Assembly (NCBI GenBank): GCA_910578845.1
Contig: CAJTSL010000013.1
Span: 1 to 64,000, forward strand
Length of the DNA stretch: 64,000 nucleotides
Direction of reading: 5' to 3'
DNA from: an uncultured Lachnospiraceae bacterium
GTDB lineage: Bacteria; Bacillota; Clostridia; Lachnospirales; Lachnospiraceae
In this document: piece by piece, positions 25,341 to 34,499 of the stretch
Layout of the letters: the number at the start of each line of letters is the position of its first letter
Position numbering within the stretch: position 1 is the stretch's first letter
Made by a program: the position numbers and the translations under genes
Notes under the pieces: generated by a model
Seen by the model: only the letters and a program-made list of their open reading frames with translations
The model's database searches: none
What the model was told of the DNA's origin: nothing

Positions 25341-27073
25341 TATGCACCCACCTCCCTGTCCATCTGGGAATCATAAATTTCCTGATAAGCATGGCAGGAA
25401 GCAAGCAGTTCGTCATGGCATCCCATGCCCACGACCTTACCTTCCTCCATGACCAGGATCAAATCCGCATCCATTACGGAGCTGATGCGCTGTGCAATGA
25501 TCAGCTTCGTCGTATGGCGCAATGTCGTCCGGAAACACTCTCTGATCTTTGCTTCCGTCGCCGTATCGACCGCACTGGTGCTATCGTCGAGAATCAAGAT
25601 CTTAGGCTTTTTCAGCATCGCCCGTGCTATACAGAGCCGCTGCTTCTGCCCACCGGAAACATTGACGCCGCCCTGTCCAAGCTCAGTCTCATACCCTTGT
25701 GGGAAGCTGCTTACGAACACATCTGCCTGCGCTGCATCCGCTGCCGCCCTGATCTCCGCTTCCGTAGCATGTTCGTCCCCCCACTGCAAGTTCTCTAAAA
25801 TCGTACCGGAGAACAAGACGTTTTTCTGTAGTACCATGCTCACGCCATTGCGCAAATGATGCAGGCAATAATCTTTCACATTGACGCCGTCTACCAGGAC
25901 TTCTCCTTCATCTACATCATAGAGCCGTGGGATCATCTGGACTAACGTTGTTTTGCCGGATCCGGTAGAGCCAATGATGCCGACCGTCTGCCCCGCTTCA
26001 ATGGTGAAGTCAATATCATCCAGCACCTTCTCGTGATTGTCTTTATAATAGCGGAAAGACACATGCTTAAATTCAATCCTTCCGTCTGTCACTACCTTGT
26101 CTTTGTTCACGGCATCATCATCTTTTAAATCAATCTCCGTATCCAATACTTCACCGATTCGCCTAGAGGAAGCAACCGCCCTGGAGCTTTGTAAGAGAAC
26201 CATGGCAAGCATCATCAGCGACATCAGGATCTGCGTCACATATGTCGTAAACGCTGTCAAGTCTCCAACCGGCATCGAACCGCCCAAAATCTGGTTCCCG
26301 CCAAACCATACAACCGCTATAACGGTTGCATTCATGGCAAACGTCATGATCGGCATCTGGATGATAACAACTTTAAAAGCATTAAGCCCTGCCTCCATAA
26401 GCGCTTCGTTTGACTCGGAAAACCGCTCTTCTTCATACTCTCCACGTACAAACGATTTGATGACCCTGACATTCGTCAATGTCTCTTGGATATTGGAATT
26501 TAAGTGGTCTAGCTTCTTCTGCATCAGCTCAAATCTCGGAAAAGCGATTCTGATGATCGTCCCGATAGCGATCGCCAGGATCGGGGCAACGATTAAAATG
26601 ATCAAGGCAAGGGATGCATTCATCGTAAACGCCATAATGACTGCTCCGATCAACATCCCTGGCGCCCGCAGCATCATCCGCAGCCCCATCATAATGACAT
26701 TCTGCATCTGTGTAATATCGTTAGTCAGCCTGGTTACCAGTGAACCGGTGCTAAAACTATCTATATTGGCAAATGAGAACTTCTGCACTTTTTGGAACAA
26801 ATCCTTACGCAAATCCCTGCCAAAATGCATGGCAGCCTTCGCGGCAAAATACGCGCCGCCCATCCCGCCTACCATCATAGTAAACGCCATTATGACCATC
26901 ATGATCCCCTTCGTTATCATATAGGGGATATCGCGGTTTGCTGCGCCAATGTTGATAATATCCGCCATCATTGCCGGCAGCATGACTTCTCCTACTACCT
27001 CCACGATCATCATGACGGGTCCTAAAATAAATGCCGATAAATATGGTTTAATATACTTTCCATAACGCTTCAT
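25340..27073 (-). CDS. ABC exporter half-transporter, subunit A (degenerate ATP site)
   Basis: 577 residues: six membrane helices (about 15-310) and an ATPase domain with Walker A GSTGSGKTT, signature VSGGQKQR and Walker B ILILDDSTSAVD. The usual catalytic Glu after Walker B is Asp, as in the subunit carrying the inactive ATP site in heterodimeric exporters such as LmrCD and BmrCD. The partner has the normal Glu. It follows the MarR gene by 20 bp and overlaps the next gene by one base. Confidence 0.94.
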   Translation of the reverse strand: MKRYGKYIKPYLSAFILGPVMMIVEVVGEVMLPAMMADIINIGAANRDIPYMITKGIMMVIMAFTMMVGGMGGAYFAAKAAMHFGRDLRKDLFQKVQKFSFANIDSFSTGSLVTRLTNDITQMQNVIMMGLRMMLRAPGMLIGAVIMAFTMNASLALIILIVAPILAIAIGTIIRIAFPRFELMQKKLDHLNSNIQETLTNVRVIKSFVRGEYEEERFSESNEALMEAGLNAFKVVIIQMPIMTFAMNATVIAVVWFGGNQILGGSMPVGDLTAFTTYVTQILMSLMMLAMVLLQSSRAVASSRRIGEVLDTEIDLKDDDAVNKDKVVTDGRIEFKHVSFRYYKDNHEKVLDDIDFTIEAGQTVGIIGSTGSGKTTLVQMIPRLYDVDEGEVLVDGVNVKDYCLHHLRNGVSMVLQKNVLFSGTILENLQWGDEHATEAEIRAAADAAQADVFVSSFPQGYETELGQGGVNVSGGQKQRLCIARAMLKKPKILILDDSTSAVDTATEAKIRECFRTTLRHTTKLIIAQRISSVMDADLILVMEEGKVVGMGCHDELLASCHAYQEIYDSQMDREVGA

Positions 27074-27093
27074 GATTACAATTTGCCCTCCTT

Positions 27094-27543
27094 TTATTCC
27101 CCATCTCCCAGCTTCTTATCCAGGTTCTGATATACTTTTTGTAGCAATCGGTACAAAGACTCCAGCTCCGCCTCCTCAAATCCTTCGAACATGCCCTGTT
27201 CCACCTTGTCAAAAAGACTGATGCTCTTACAGATCAGCTCATTGCCTTTATCGGTGATCGTGACCTGATTGCTCCGATGGTCGTCGGCATTCATCACACG
27301 CTTCAGATAACCGCCGTCTTCCAGCTTGCGGATCGAAACGGCTACCGCTGCCGGTGAAATATCAAGGCTTGCTGCCAGTTCGTTCTGCGCACAGTTCGGA
27401 TTCTTCCCCAGCCGCATCAAAAGCCGATGCTGGCTCCGGTAAACACCTTCATCCAACCTTCTTAGCTCTCTCTCAATACACCTCCTCAGCCGACAATCCG
27501 TCCTGCGGAAAAGCTCGGCTGTCTCCCTGTACAATTCTCTCAT
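27094..27543 (-). CDS. MarR-family transcriptional regulator
   Basis: 149 residues with the winged-helix segment QNELAASLDISPAAVAVSIRKLEDGGYLKRVMNADDHRSNQVTITDKG split as usual (helix-turn-helix, then a DDHRSN wing). AAGGAG before the ATG. It heads the exporter operon and is probably autoregulated: a perfect inverted repeat lies 70-95 bp upstream. Confidence 0.94.
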   Translation of the reverse strand: MRELYRETAELFRRTDCRLRRCIERELRRLDEGVYRSQHRLLMRLGKNPNCAQNELAASLDISPAAVAVSIRKLEDGGYLKRVMNADDHRSNQVTITDKGNELICKSISLFDKVEQGMFEGFEEAELESLYRLLQKVYQNLDKKLGDGE

Positions 27544-27612
27544 GACGACTCCTTCCTATGCAAAGCGTTAAGTACAAACTGCCTTGCAGCGCAATTGCTA
27601 TTAATTAACGTC

Positions 27613-27638
27613 TTAATAATTAATTAGTTAATTATTAA
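27613..27638. promoter_or_regulatory. Candidate MarR operator
   Basis: TTAATAATTAA (27613-27623), TTAG, TTAATTATTAA (27628-27638): perfect 11-bp arms with a 4-bp spacer. AT-rich palindromes of this size near the promoter are the usual sites of MarR proteins. A shorter TTAATTAA at 27601-27608 flanks it. Confidence 0.7.
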
Positions 27639-27691
27639 CCTGTTTACTATCATAACGGCAAACAATGGAATCTGTCAAGATAAATATATGC

Positions 27692-27742
27692 AAAAAAATA
27701 CCGGATAAAATAACAGATGTAATCCGTCATTCTATCCGGCAT
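27692..27742 (-). terminator. Terminator of the GH53 gene
   Basis: TATCCGGCAT (27733-27742) pairs with ATACCGGATA (27698-27707) with one G-U, and seven Ts follow on the minus strand. Confidence 0.85.
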
Positions 27743-27792
27743 TTCCTTTACAGCCACTGTCATTGGCAAGTGACAAAGAGAACTGCTGCGCC

Positions 27793-29931
27793 TTAATCAG
27801 ATATTCTATTCAATGTAAAATCATCTACCGTTCCCCAGCTCTTCTCGTTACATTTCATCCGTACGCCGATGGTCAGTGTGCCGTCTGTAACCTTGATCTC
27901 CGGGATCGTAGGATTTTTCCAGTCTGCCCAGGACGTTACCATAAAAGGCTCCGCCTGTTCTTCACCATTCACGACTGCATAGAGCTCTAATACGGAATCC
28001 GCTGACATGTCACCGCCCTGTGCATAGACAGAAAGCTGATAGATCCCCGGCTCTAAATCTGTAAACTCCTGCTCTATGGAAAACTCCATATCGGAATCCG
28101 CCGACCAGAAATGGAATGCAACTTCTCCAGTATAAGCATCGTCTGCTTTGACCTGGAAATCAGTCGGGTTTTTCTCCCCCTCAAAAGCAACTTTCCACAT
28201 AGAAGTATCGGCTTCTTCAAAACTTGGGTTCTTCACATGATTCATCATTTCCACTTCTATATGGCAATTAACCTGCGTTCCGTCCTCTAACGCTCCCGTC
28301 ACTTCATAACTTCCGCCACTGCTCGTATCTATTGCCGCAATCGCTGCCTCATCCCATTTCACTGCAACCTGTTCGTTGGCTGAACGGTCATTGTAAATGA
28401 CATCCACCATTTCAGGAAGCACAATGTCGCCCCCTACATCAAAGGATACGGAAACATCCGGTATATAGTCTACAGCAAGCGGCGCCGTTGCCCCATATTT
28501 CAAATATTTAAAGACATTCAAGGATGCAAGCGGGTAGCCGTCAAAATCAAACATTGCCTGGTTATCCCACGAACACCCCCCATAATATAGGCCGGCATCC
28601 TCCGGGTCATAATCTGCCGCATAGCTGCTCGCCCAACCGCTTCCGAATTCCTCCCATATCGGAGAATTATCTGCCGTAGCTTCCCCGACCGGGATCCATG
28701 TCCCCTCCCAGTAGAAGACGCCAAGCACGCCGGCTTCATTTGCCGCCGCGCAAATATCACGGATCATAGTCGCCTGGCTCTGCACGGACGCTGCATAGCC
28801 ATCCACCAGATCATCCGTTCCGCTAAGGCTGTTCGCGCAACCGTCACCGTCTTCGGCGGTATAACAATAAGAAGTTTCTGCAATGACCACCTTTTTATCA
28901 TACTTGTCCTGAATATTCTTCGCCACAATCTGCATATTTTCATTCGTCCCATCCCAGAACGGATAGTACGATAAAGCAAAAATATCATAATCCACGCCAA
29001 AATTCATCAAATTCATGGCAATGCGATTGATGCCGTCAGCATCCTCTATATTCGTATAGTGCACGGCAACCTGGATATCTTTTCCATATTCCTGCGATAT
29101 TTCACGCACTGCCTTACTCCCTGAGCAAAGCAAATTCATGACCGAAGGCTGAAGCGTTTCCCCCGCCATGCCGTTATTGATCTCATTTCCGATCTGCACC
29201 ATTCCCACATCTACACCGGCATCCAGGATCTGTGCCAAGCTCTCTTTGGTAAAATCATAGAGAGCATCACATTTCCCGGCCGCATCCATATCTTCCCATG
29301 CCTTCGGCGCATGCTGCCTTTTGGGATCAGCCCAGAAATCGGAATAATGAAAGTCAATACATACTTTCATGCCATACTTGGTCGCACGCTGCCCAAGCGC
29401 AATCGCCGTAGCAACATCATTATTGCCGCCGCCATATCCATTGCCGTTCTCGTCATACGGGTCATTCCAGACGCGCAGACGGATATAATTCACGCCGGAC
29501 TGTGCTAATGTCATGAAGACATCCTGCTCTTCTCCTTCATAATTATAATACTTGACACCGCTGTTCTCGTTGACAAGCACCGCAGAGGCATCCATGCCAC
29601 GGATAAATCCATCGGCAAGATCGGCAACCGGCTCTATATATATCGTAGATTCTTCCGGGCCGTCCGGCAACGGAAAGGTCATGATCTCCCCGATGTCGCT
29701 AACCTTCCCTGACGCCTTCCCTGACGCCTTCCCTGTAGCCGCTTCTTCTCCCGACGATGCATCTGTCGGTGTTGTTTCTGTTGTTTCTGTCGGTGTTGCT
29801 GCTTCTGTCTGCGTAGAGACTTCCGCTTCCGTAGCTGGCGAAACATCTTTTGCCCCGCATCCGGACAAGGCAGGAACACACAGTGCCATGCTGATGCCCA
29901 ATGCCAGCAATTTTGTACAAGATTGCTTCAT
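27793..29931 (-). CDS. GH53 endo-beta-1,4-galactanase lipoprotein
   Basis: 712 residues. Lipoprotein signal with lipobox PALSGC (Cys 25). A Thr/Glu/Ser-rich linker to about residue 80 includes a short GKASGKASGK repeat encoded by tandem 12-bp DNA repeats. The GH53 catalytic domain (about 105-490) has acid/base Glu 250 (QIGNEINNG) and nucleophile Glu 352 (VIAETSY), plus the RLRVWNDP, DFHYSDFWADP and GVFYWEGTW blocks. A bacterial Ig-like domain (about 500-570) and a C-terminal beta-sandwich (MNHVKNPSFEEAD onward, probably carbohydrate binding) follow. It cleaves beta-1,4-galactan side chains of pectic rhamnogalacturonan I at the cell surface. Start at 29931, with GGAGG 6 nt upstream. It complements the RG-I locus at 42-54 kb. 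Confidence 0.94.
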   Translation of the reverse strand: MKQSCTKLLALGISMALCVPALSGCGAKDVSPATEAEVSTQTEAATPTETTETTPTDASSGEEAATGKASGKASGKVSDIGEIMTFPLPDGPEESTIYIEPVADLADGFIRGMDASAVLVNENSGVKYYNYEGEEQDVFMTLAQSGVNYIRLRVWNDPYDENGNGYGGGNNDVATAIALGQRATKYGMKVCIDFHYSDFWADPKRQHAPKAWEDMDAAGKCDALYDFTKESLAQILDAGVDVGMVQIGNEINNGMAGETLQPSVMNLLCSGSKAVREISQEYGKDIQVAVHYTNIEDADGINRIAMNLMNFGVDYDIFALSYYPFWDGTNENMQIVAKNIQDKYDKKVVIAETSYCYTAEDGDGCANSLSGTDDLVDGYAASVQSQATMIRDICAAANEAGVLGVFYWEGTWIPVGEATADNSPIWEEFGSGWASSYAADYDPEDAGLYYGGCSWDNQAMFDFDGYPLASLNVFKYLKYGATAPLAVDYIPDVSVSFDVGGDIVLPEMVDVIYNDRSANEQVAVKWDEAAIAAIDTSSGGSYEVTGALEDGTQVNCHIEVEMMNHVKNPSFEEADTSMWKVAFEGEKNPTDFQVKADDAYTGEVAFHFWSADSDMEFSIEQEFTDLEPGIYQLSVYAQGGDMSADSVLELYAVVNGEEQAEPFMVTSWADWKNPTIPEIKVTDGTLTIGVRMKCNEKSWGTVDDFTLNRISD

Positions 29932-30009
29932 AACCATCCTCCCTATTCCTTTTTCTTAATTTCCTTTTCTGATTTCAGTGATACATTCCTTTATGGTTCA
30001 CTTTATAAC

Positions 30010-30038
30010 ATTATAAATCAAACTATTTGCCAAAACAA
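30010..30038 (-). promoter_or_regulatory. Sigma-A-like promoter of the GH53 gene
   Basis: Minus strand: TTGTTT (30038-30033), 17-bp spacer, TATAAT (30015-30010), about 80 bp before the start codon. The divergent gap 29932-30348 otherwise holds only the tandem repeat below. Confidence 0.6.
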
Positions 30039-30064
30039 TATCTGATTAACATGTTTCCTATATA

Positions 30065-30139
30065 ATCCATACTCAATATAGTCTATACTCATACAACCTA
30101 TGCCGATATACCCCACACCAATACAGCCTATACGATCTT
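30065..30139. repeat. Degenerate 15-bp tandem repeat
   Basis: Five imperfect 15-bp units, for example AGTCTATACTCATAC, AACCTATGCCGATAT and AGCCTATACGATCTT, in the gap between the GH53 and ABC genes. No reading frame of interest crosses it. Confidence 0.5.
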
Positions 30140-30348
30140 TCTTCTTCCGGCATTAAGAGCCAAACAGCCTTCCCCATTTCATCTTATCCTCCAAAATCGC
30201 ATCTCACTGCCAATGCTATACCACTTGGCGCAGATTCATTGCACCGCCTCCGCTTATTCTATATCCTAGCTTCAGGAGCAGAAATTGCCAACAGATGTTA
30301 CATGGAACCGGCAAATTCCCTCCAAATAGCAGAAAGGAACAAAACACG

Positions 30349-31386
30349 ATGCAAGATATCATATATGTAAACAATGTCAAAAAGCACTTCCAGGAAGTCA
30401 AGGCTGTGGATGACATCAGCTTTCATGTGGAAGAAGGCGAGACGTTCGGATTCCTTGGCGTCAATGGCGCAGGGAAATCCACCACCATCCATATGCTCTG
30501 CACACTATCCGCCGCCACAGCAGGCGATATCTCGGTCTGCGGATACCACGCAGGCAGAGACGATGAGAAAATCCGCCGCCATATCGGAGTCGTATGGCAG
30601 AATAATTGCCTCGACGATATTTTGAGCGTGAAAGAAAACCTATCCATGCGGGGCGCCCTGTATGGCATCCATGGCAGCAGATTGAAAAACAGGCTCCGTG
30701 AAATAACGAAAAAACTGCAACTGGAAGACCTCTATGGCGTGCAATATGCCAAACTCTCCGGCGGACAGAAACGGCGATGCGAAATTGCCGCCGCGCTGAT
30801 CAATACGCCGAAAGTCCTATTCCTGGATGAGCCGACCACAGGACTAGACCCTGCCGCCAGGAAACTGGTCTGGGAAATAATGGAAGGTTTGCAAAAAGAA
30901 GAAGGCACCACTATTTTCCTCACGACTCATTACATGGAAGAAGCCGCCTGCGCGAAACATATCGCCATAATCGACGGCGGGAAAATAAAAGAATACGGGA
31001 CTCCCTTCGGCTTAAAAGATAAATATGCCAAAGATAAGCTGCACCTGATCCCCAAAGGCGAAAGCCGGGATATTGTCTTACAGGCACTAATGTCCGTAAG
31101 CAACCACGTCCATACGCAAGAAATGGCTAGACAAACTACGGAAAATAACGAAAAAGCGCTCGGAATCCTTGAAGGGAATAAGATCACCATAGAAAATGAC
31201 CGCATAATCTATGCTGTAGAGAACAGCTTAGAAGCGTTAGAAATCCTGCCCCTTTTGAAAGAGCATCTGATAGGCTTTGAAATGATACAGGGCACTATGG
31301 ACGACGTCTTCCTTCAGGTCACCGGGAAAGAATTACTTGTTTGCGCGGCTCCAAGTCCGCAGGCGGAAAGAAAGGCAGGTCATTAA
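30349..31386 (+). CDS. ABC transporter ATP-binding protein (ABC-2 exporter)
   Basis: About 345 residues: Walker A GVNGAGKST, Q-loop VVWQNN, signature LSGGQKRR, Walker B VLFLDEPTTGLDP and H-loop TTHYMEEA, with a C-terminal ~100-residue extension. Start at 30349 behind AAAGGA. The permease starts one base after the stop, and a LytTR regulator and DUF3021 protein follow, forming a four-gene unit. Resembles DrrA/bacitracin-type exporters. Substrate unknown. Confidence 0.93.
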   Translation: MQDIIYVNNVKKHFQEVKAVDDISFHVEEGETFGFLGVNGAGKSTTIHMLCTLSAATAGDISVCGYHAGRDDEKIRRHIGVVWQNNCLDDILSVKENLSMRGALYGIHGSRLKNRLREITKKLQLEDLYGVQYAKLSGGQKRRCEIAAALINTPKVLFLDEPTTGLDPAARKLVWEIMEGLQKEEGTTIFLTTHYMEEAACAKHIAIIDGGKIKEYGTPFGLKDKYAKDKLHLIPKGESRDIVLQALMSVSNHVHTQEMARQTTENNEKALGILEGNKITIENDRIIYAVENSLEALEILPLLKEHLIGFEMIQGTMDDVFLQVTGKELLVCAAPSPQAERKAGH

Positions 31387-31387
31387 T

Positions 31388-32299
31388 ATGCACGAAATAT
31401 TCTATTTTACCAAAAGAAACTGGCTGATCTACATAAGGGACAGAGCCGCCGTACTCTCCTCACTCCTTTCAACCATCATCGTTCTCGTACTGATGGTCGT
31501 CTTCTTGGGAAAGATAAACAGCGCAGATTTGACAGCACAGCTTTCTATGTTCGGAGACAGGGATATCGCAGCCGATGAAAAGAATGCCGCATACCTCATA
31601 CAACTCTGGACGCTCGCAGGGATCTTGGTCGTCAATGCCGTCAATATTACGTTGACCGTAATCGGCGCCATGGTACATGACGAAGCCAACCATCGGAGCA
31701 TCGCCTTCTATGCCAGTCCCGTTAAACGCATCAGGCTCTCTCTTGGTTATATCTTATCGGCATGGCTTGCGGGGACGCTCATGTGCATTCTTACCCTTGC
31801 CGTCGGGGAAATTTACTTCTTCACACAAGGATATCCGCTTCTCTCTTTTGCTTCCTTATGCACTTTGACAGGCATGATTTTGCTCAATACTTTTACCTTC
31901 TCAGCATTAGGCTATCTGCTTGCGCTTTCCGTAAGCAGCACGCGCGCATGGGGCGGCATCATGACGATCATCGGCACACTGGTGGGCTTTGTAGGCGGTA
32001 TCTATCTGCCCCTTGGCTCACTCAGCGAACAACTGCAAAAAATAATAAAATGTATGCCCGTCATACATGGCGCTGCGATGATGCGCTATACCTGCACATC
32101 CGTCGCTGCCAAAGTGGCATTTACTGACGCCCCGGATGCTGCTGTAGCTATTTTCAACGAACGGATGGGCATCTCTCTATTCTGGGGTGAAAATAAAATA
32201 ACGCTTGGTATGCAAGTGTTGATTTTGCTCACTTATGCTATAATAGCAATAATAGCCGCCGCATTCTTAAGCCAAAAGCGCAAGGCAAAAGACCGTTGA
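31388..32299 (+). CDS. ABC-2 type transporter permease
   Basis: 303 residues with six hydrophobic segments and the ABC-2 layout: first helix at about 20-42, an outer loop with charged residues to about 75, and the VGFVGGIYLPLGSL segment before the last part. Start at 31388, immediately after the ATPase gene. Partner of the preceding ATPase. Confidence 0.9.
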   Translation: MHEIFYFTKRNWLIYIRDRAAVLSSLLSTIIVLVLMVVFLGKINSADLTAQLSMFGDRDIAADEKNAAYLIQLWTLAGILVVNAVNITLTVIGAMVHDEANHRSIAFYASPVKRIRLSLGYILSAWLAGTLMCILTLAVGEIYFFTQGYPLLSFASLCTLTGMILLNTFTFSALGYLLALSVSSTRAWGGIMTIIGTLVGFVGGIYLPLGSLSEQLQKIIKCMPVIHGAAMMRYTCTSVAAKVAFTDAPDAAVAIFNERMGISLFWGENKITLGMQVLILLTYAIIAIIAAAFLSQKRKAKDR

Positions 32300-32391
32300 G
32301 CGCAAAGCAAAACGCTCTCTAAGACAGAATGCAAGGTACCGCCAGGCTCCCGGGACCTCTGGGGCGCCTGGGGAAAGGCATGGTGACTCCC

Positions 32392-32829
32392 ATGAAAATT
32401 ACGATTCAAGATTGTCCGGCAGGAGAAGAGGATGAGATCATCATCCGTTGTAAACAGATAGACGAACAGCTCATGAGAACGATCTATACCCTCAAGGCAG
32501 GACGGGATAAGATGACGGTGTCGCAAGGCGAAAAAATGTTCCAAGTCCCGCCATCAGATATCTATTATTTTGAAGCAGTGGACAATCGCGTCTACGCCTA
32601 TATGCAAAAGGAAGTCTATGAAACAAAATATAAGCTTTATGAGCTGGAGCGGCGCTTACAATATACTGACTTTTTCCGCATCTCCAAGTCAACCATCATC
32701 AATCTCGCAAAGGTGCGCAACTTTAGCCCCTCTTTCAATGGACGTTTAGAAGCCTGTATGAAAAATGAAGAAAAGCTGATCATCTCAAGGCAATATGCCA
32801 CTACTCTGAAAGAAAAACTAGACTTATAG
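32392..32829 (+). CDS. LytTR-domain DNA-binding regulator
   Basis: About 145 residues, of which the last ~95 are a LytTR domain (VPPSDIYYFEAVDNRVYAY ... FFRISKSTIINLAKV ... LIISRQYATTLKEKL). No receiver domain; the first ~50 residues have no recognised fold. Start uncertain between ATG 32392 and ATG 32380, neither with an ideal ribosome site. LytTR/DUF3021 pairs next to ABC exporters are common in Firmicutes, and this one probably controls the transporter just upstream. Confidence 0.88.
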   Translation: MKITIQDCPAGEEDEIIIRCKQIDEQLMRTIYTLKAGRDKMTVSQGEKMFQVPPSDIYYFEAVDNRVYAYMQKEVYETKYKLYELERRLQYTDFFRISKSTIINLAKVRNFSPSFNGRLEACMKNEEKLIISRQYATTLKEKLDL

Positions 32830-32841
32830 GAGGAAAAGACT

Positions 32842-33282
32842 ATGAAAAAGACACTGCAATTATTATGGAATACTTTCTGCATGATCTGTACATGCATCCT
32901 GATTGCGGTAGCAGTATTCACGACATTGGTTGATCCGGCAGATTCAATAACGTCCAATATTTTATGGCAGATTCTTCTAGTGTCTCTCCTATGCGCCCTC
33001 AGCACCTTACTATATCGGTATAGCAATACGAATAATAGAAAAGAGCTTATCATTCGCATTGGTTTCCACTATCTGCTCATTAATGTCATTGTACTGGCTT
33101 CCGGCGCCCTGTTTGAATGGTACCGGCCTAGCAATTTAGGAAGCCTCCTAACCATGCTGGCTGCCATTGCCATCATTTTCGTTGCGATATCTATCATTTC
33201 ATGGTACCGCTCAACCCGTGACGCCAAAATCCTAAATGAAAAACTGGCACAGTACCAGGGGCATAAATCCCCGGATAGATAA
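32842..33282 (+). CDS. DUF3021 membrane protein
   Basis: 146 residues with four membrane segments (about 10-30, 38-57, 72-92, 98-122) and a short cytoplasmic tail. AGGAGG precedes the ATG, 12 bp after the LytTR gene. DUF3021 proteins accompany LytTR regulators and are thought to restrain them at the membrane; that role is inferred here. Confidence 0.88.
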   Translation: MKKTLQLLWNTFCMICTCILIAVAVFTTLVDPADSITSNILWQILLVSLLCALSTLLYRYSNTNNRKELIIRIGFHYLLINVIVLASGALFEWYRPSNLGSLLTMLAAIAIIFVAISIISWYRSTRDAKILNEKLAQYQGHKSPDR

Positions 33283-33355
33283 GGCAATGCGTTTTCACGC
33301 TATTTCCATGCCATACTGTTTTGTTCGTTTGCACTTTTATTTCTGTGTATCACAA

Positions 33356-33936
33356 TTAATTAGCTAAATAACCTATATTTACCAGATCTTTTTGCATTTG
33401 TCCTATATCTTCATGTTTCAATTTTTCTATTTTTAGATCAAATAGCACAAAGCAACGCAACAAGCGGTTATATGTTACTAAATCTACTCTATAATGATCT
33501 TCTTCAAATGTAAAGCGAACCTGCCACCCCACAAAAGCAAAGCCACGTCCTAATTCCAACAAGAACTGCTGCAAATGATCTATAATTTTTCTTCCAAGTC
33601 CGATTCTGAATATGATGCCATCTCCGGAAGTCCTGTAAATTCCAAAACATATGGATCTTTAAAAATATCTTCAGGAGACGCAATTACCTGCCCTTCCAAT
33701 GCAAGCCGCATAACCTCATCCCTGTTCCTACTCAATGCCAATCGCTCATAAAGAGAACTTCCATATTGCCTACTCAGTTCATTTTTATTCCATCCATTAC
33801 GATAAGATTCGATTTCATAGAAATGGCGCTCATCTTTATTGGAAATTCTCATCAAGATCAAATAGTGCAACCAGCTCAAATAAAATTTACGTCCCTCTCT
33901 TGTCACCGGAAGGTTTTCAGATTGGGGAAATGGCAT
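33356..33936 (-). pseudogene. Degraded DUF1016/YhcG-type PD-(D/E)XK nuclease gene
   Basis: Two adjacent frames together match the middle and C-terminal parts of the DUF1016 family: the upstream one has LSWLHYLILMRI ... KDPYVLEFTGLPE, the downstream one has LLELGRGFAFVGWQVRF ... YRVDLVTYNRLLRCFVLFDLK. The break near 33580 looks like loss of one A in an A-run (GAAAAATTATAG): adding one A restores reading through to IIDHLQQ. The N-terminal DUF1016_N domain is missing and the C-terminus ends early after QMQKDL. Intact relatives are usually about 330-370 residues. A decayed remnant, possibly of a lost defence or mobile locus. Confidence 0.85.
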
Positions 33937-34420
33937 TTCCCCAATTCATGCATAAACTAAATATATCTCATTTATCCTATCCGATGTGCTAAAGAAGTAA
34001 TTATTGCATTCTGATCAAATTTACCAAATATGTATATCAATTTTAATTCCTCCCATGCTAACTGTTTCTACTATCGAAAATAAATTAGCCAGTAAAACTT
34101 TGACATACTTTCCATATGATCTAAAAGTAGTCTTAAAAACATCAATATGTGATTTAAACAATGACGTGACAATCGAATCCCATATTATATTGTTAAACGA
34201 AGAATCTATTATATAGATATATATTGTTTCAATAGCTGTCAATCTCAAATATATTTATTTTATCATGTATCCTGTCAAAACCCTATTTCAAAAAACATGC
34301 CAATAAAATTTCCTATCTGAAAATATATACGCTTTATAGCCTATAGGACTAATGAGTTACAATTCTGTATCGCCTTTCCGCATTATGGCACACATTACCT
34401 GCATATTTTTGAGGCAATTC
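33937..34420. other. AT-rich gap without a recognisable gene
   Basis: About 480 bp between the DUF1016 remnant and the Fic operator. Short open frames exist on both strands (70 and 75 codons around 34004-34248) but neither has a ribosome site or a recognisable sequence. It probably marks a point of gene loss or insertion. Confidence 0.4.
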
Positions 34421-34486
34421 ATATGCAGAAAAAATGTCAAGTGTCTTGTTTTTCTGCATATAATATGATACGATTATATGCAGAAA
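34421..34486. promoter_or_regulatory. Three-box operator and promoter of the Fic gene
   Basis: ATATGCAGAAAAA (34421-34433) and its exact reverse complement TTTTTCTGCATAT (34449-34461) form a 13-bp-arm inverted repeat. A third copy, ATATGCAGAAA, lies at 34476-34486, touching the ribosome site. A TATAAT (34459-34464) overlaps the second box. The layout suits tight repression of the gene, perhaps by its own product through its winged-helix domain. Confidence 0.7.
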
Positions 34487-34499
34487 GGATGGGGACTAT

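Noticed and set aside
29700..29735. Tandem 12-bp DNA repeats near the start of the GH53 gene
   Set aside because: They encode the in-frame GKASGKASGK linker and are simply low-complexity coding sequence.
34004..34248. Overlapping 70- and 75-codon frames on opposite strands
   Set aside because: No ribosome sites, AT-rich composition and no recognisable motif; treated as non-coding gap.
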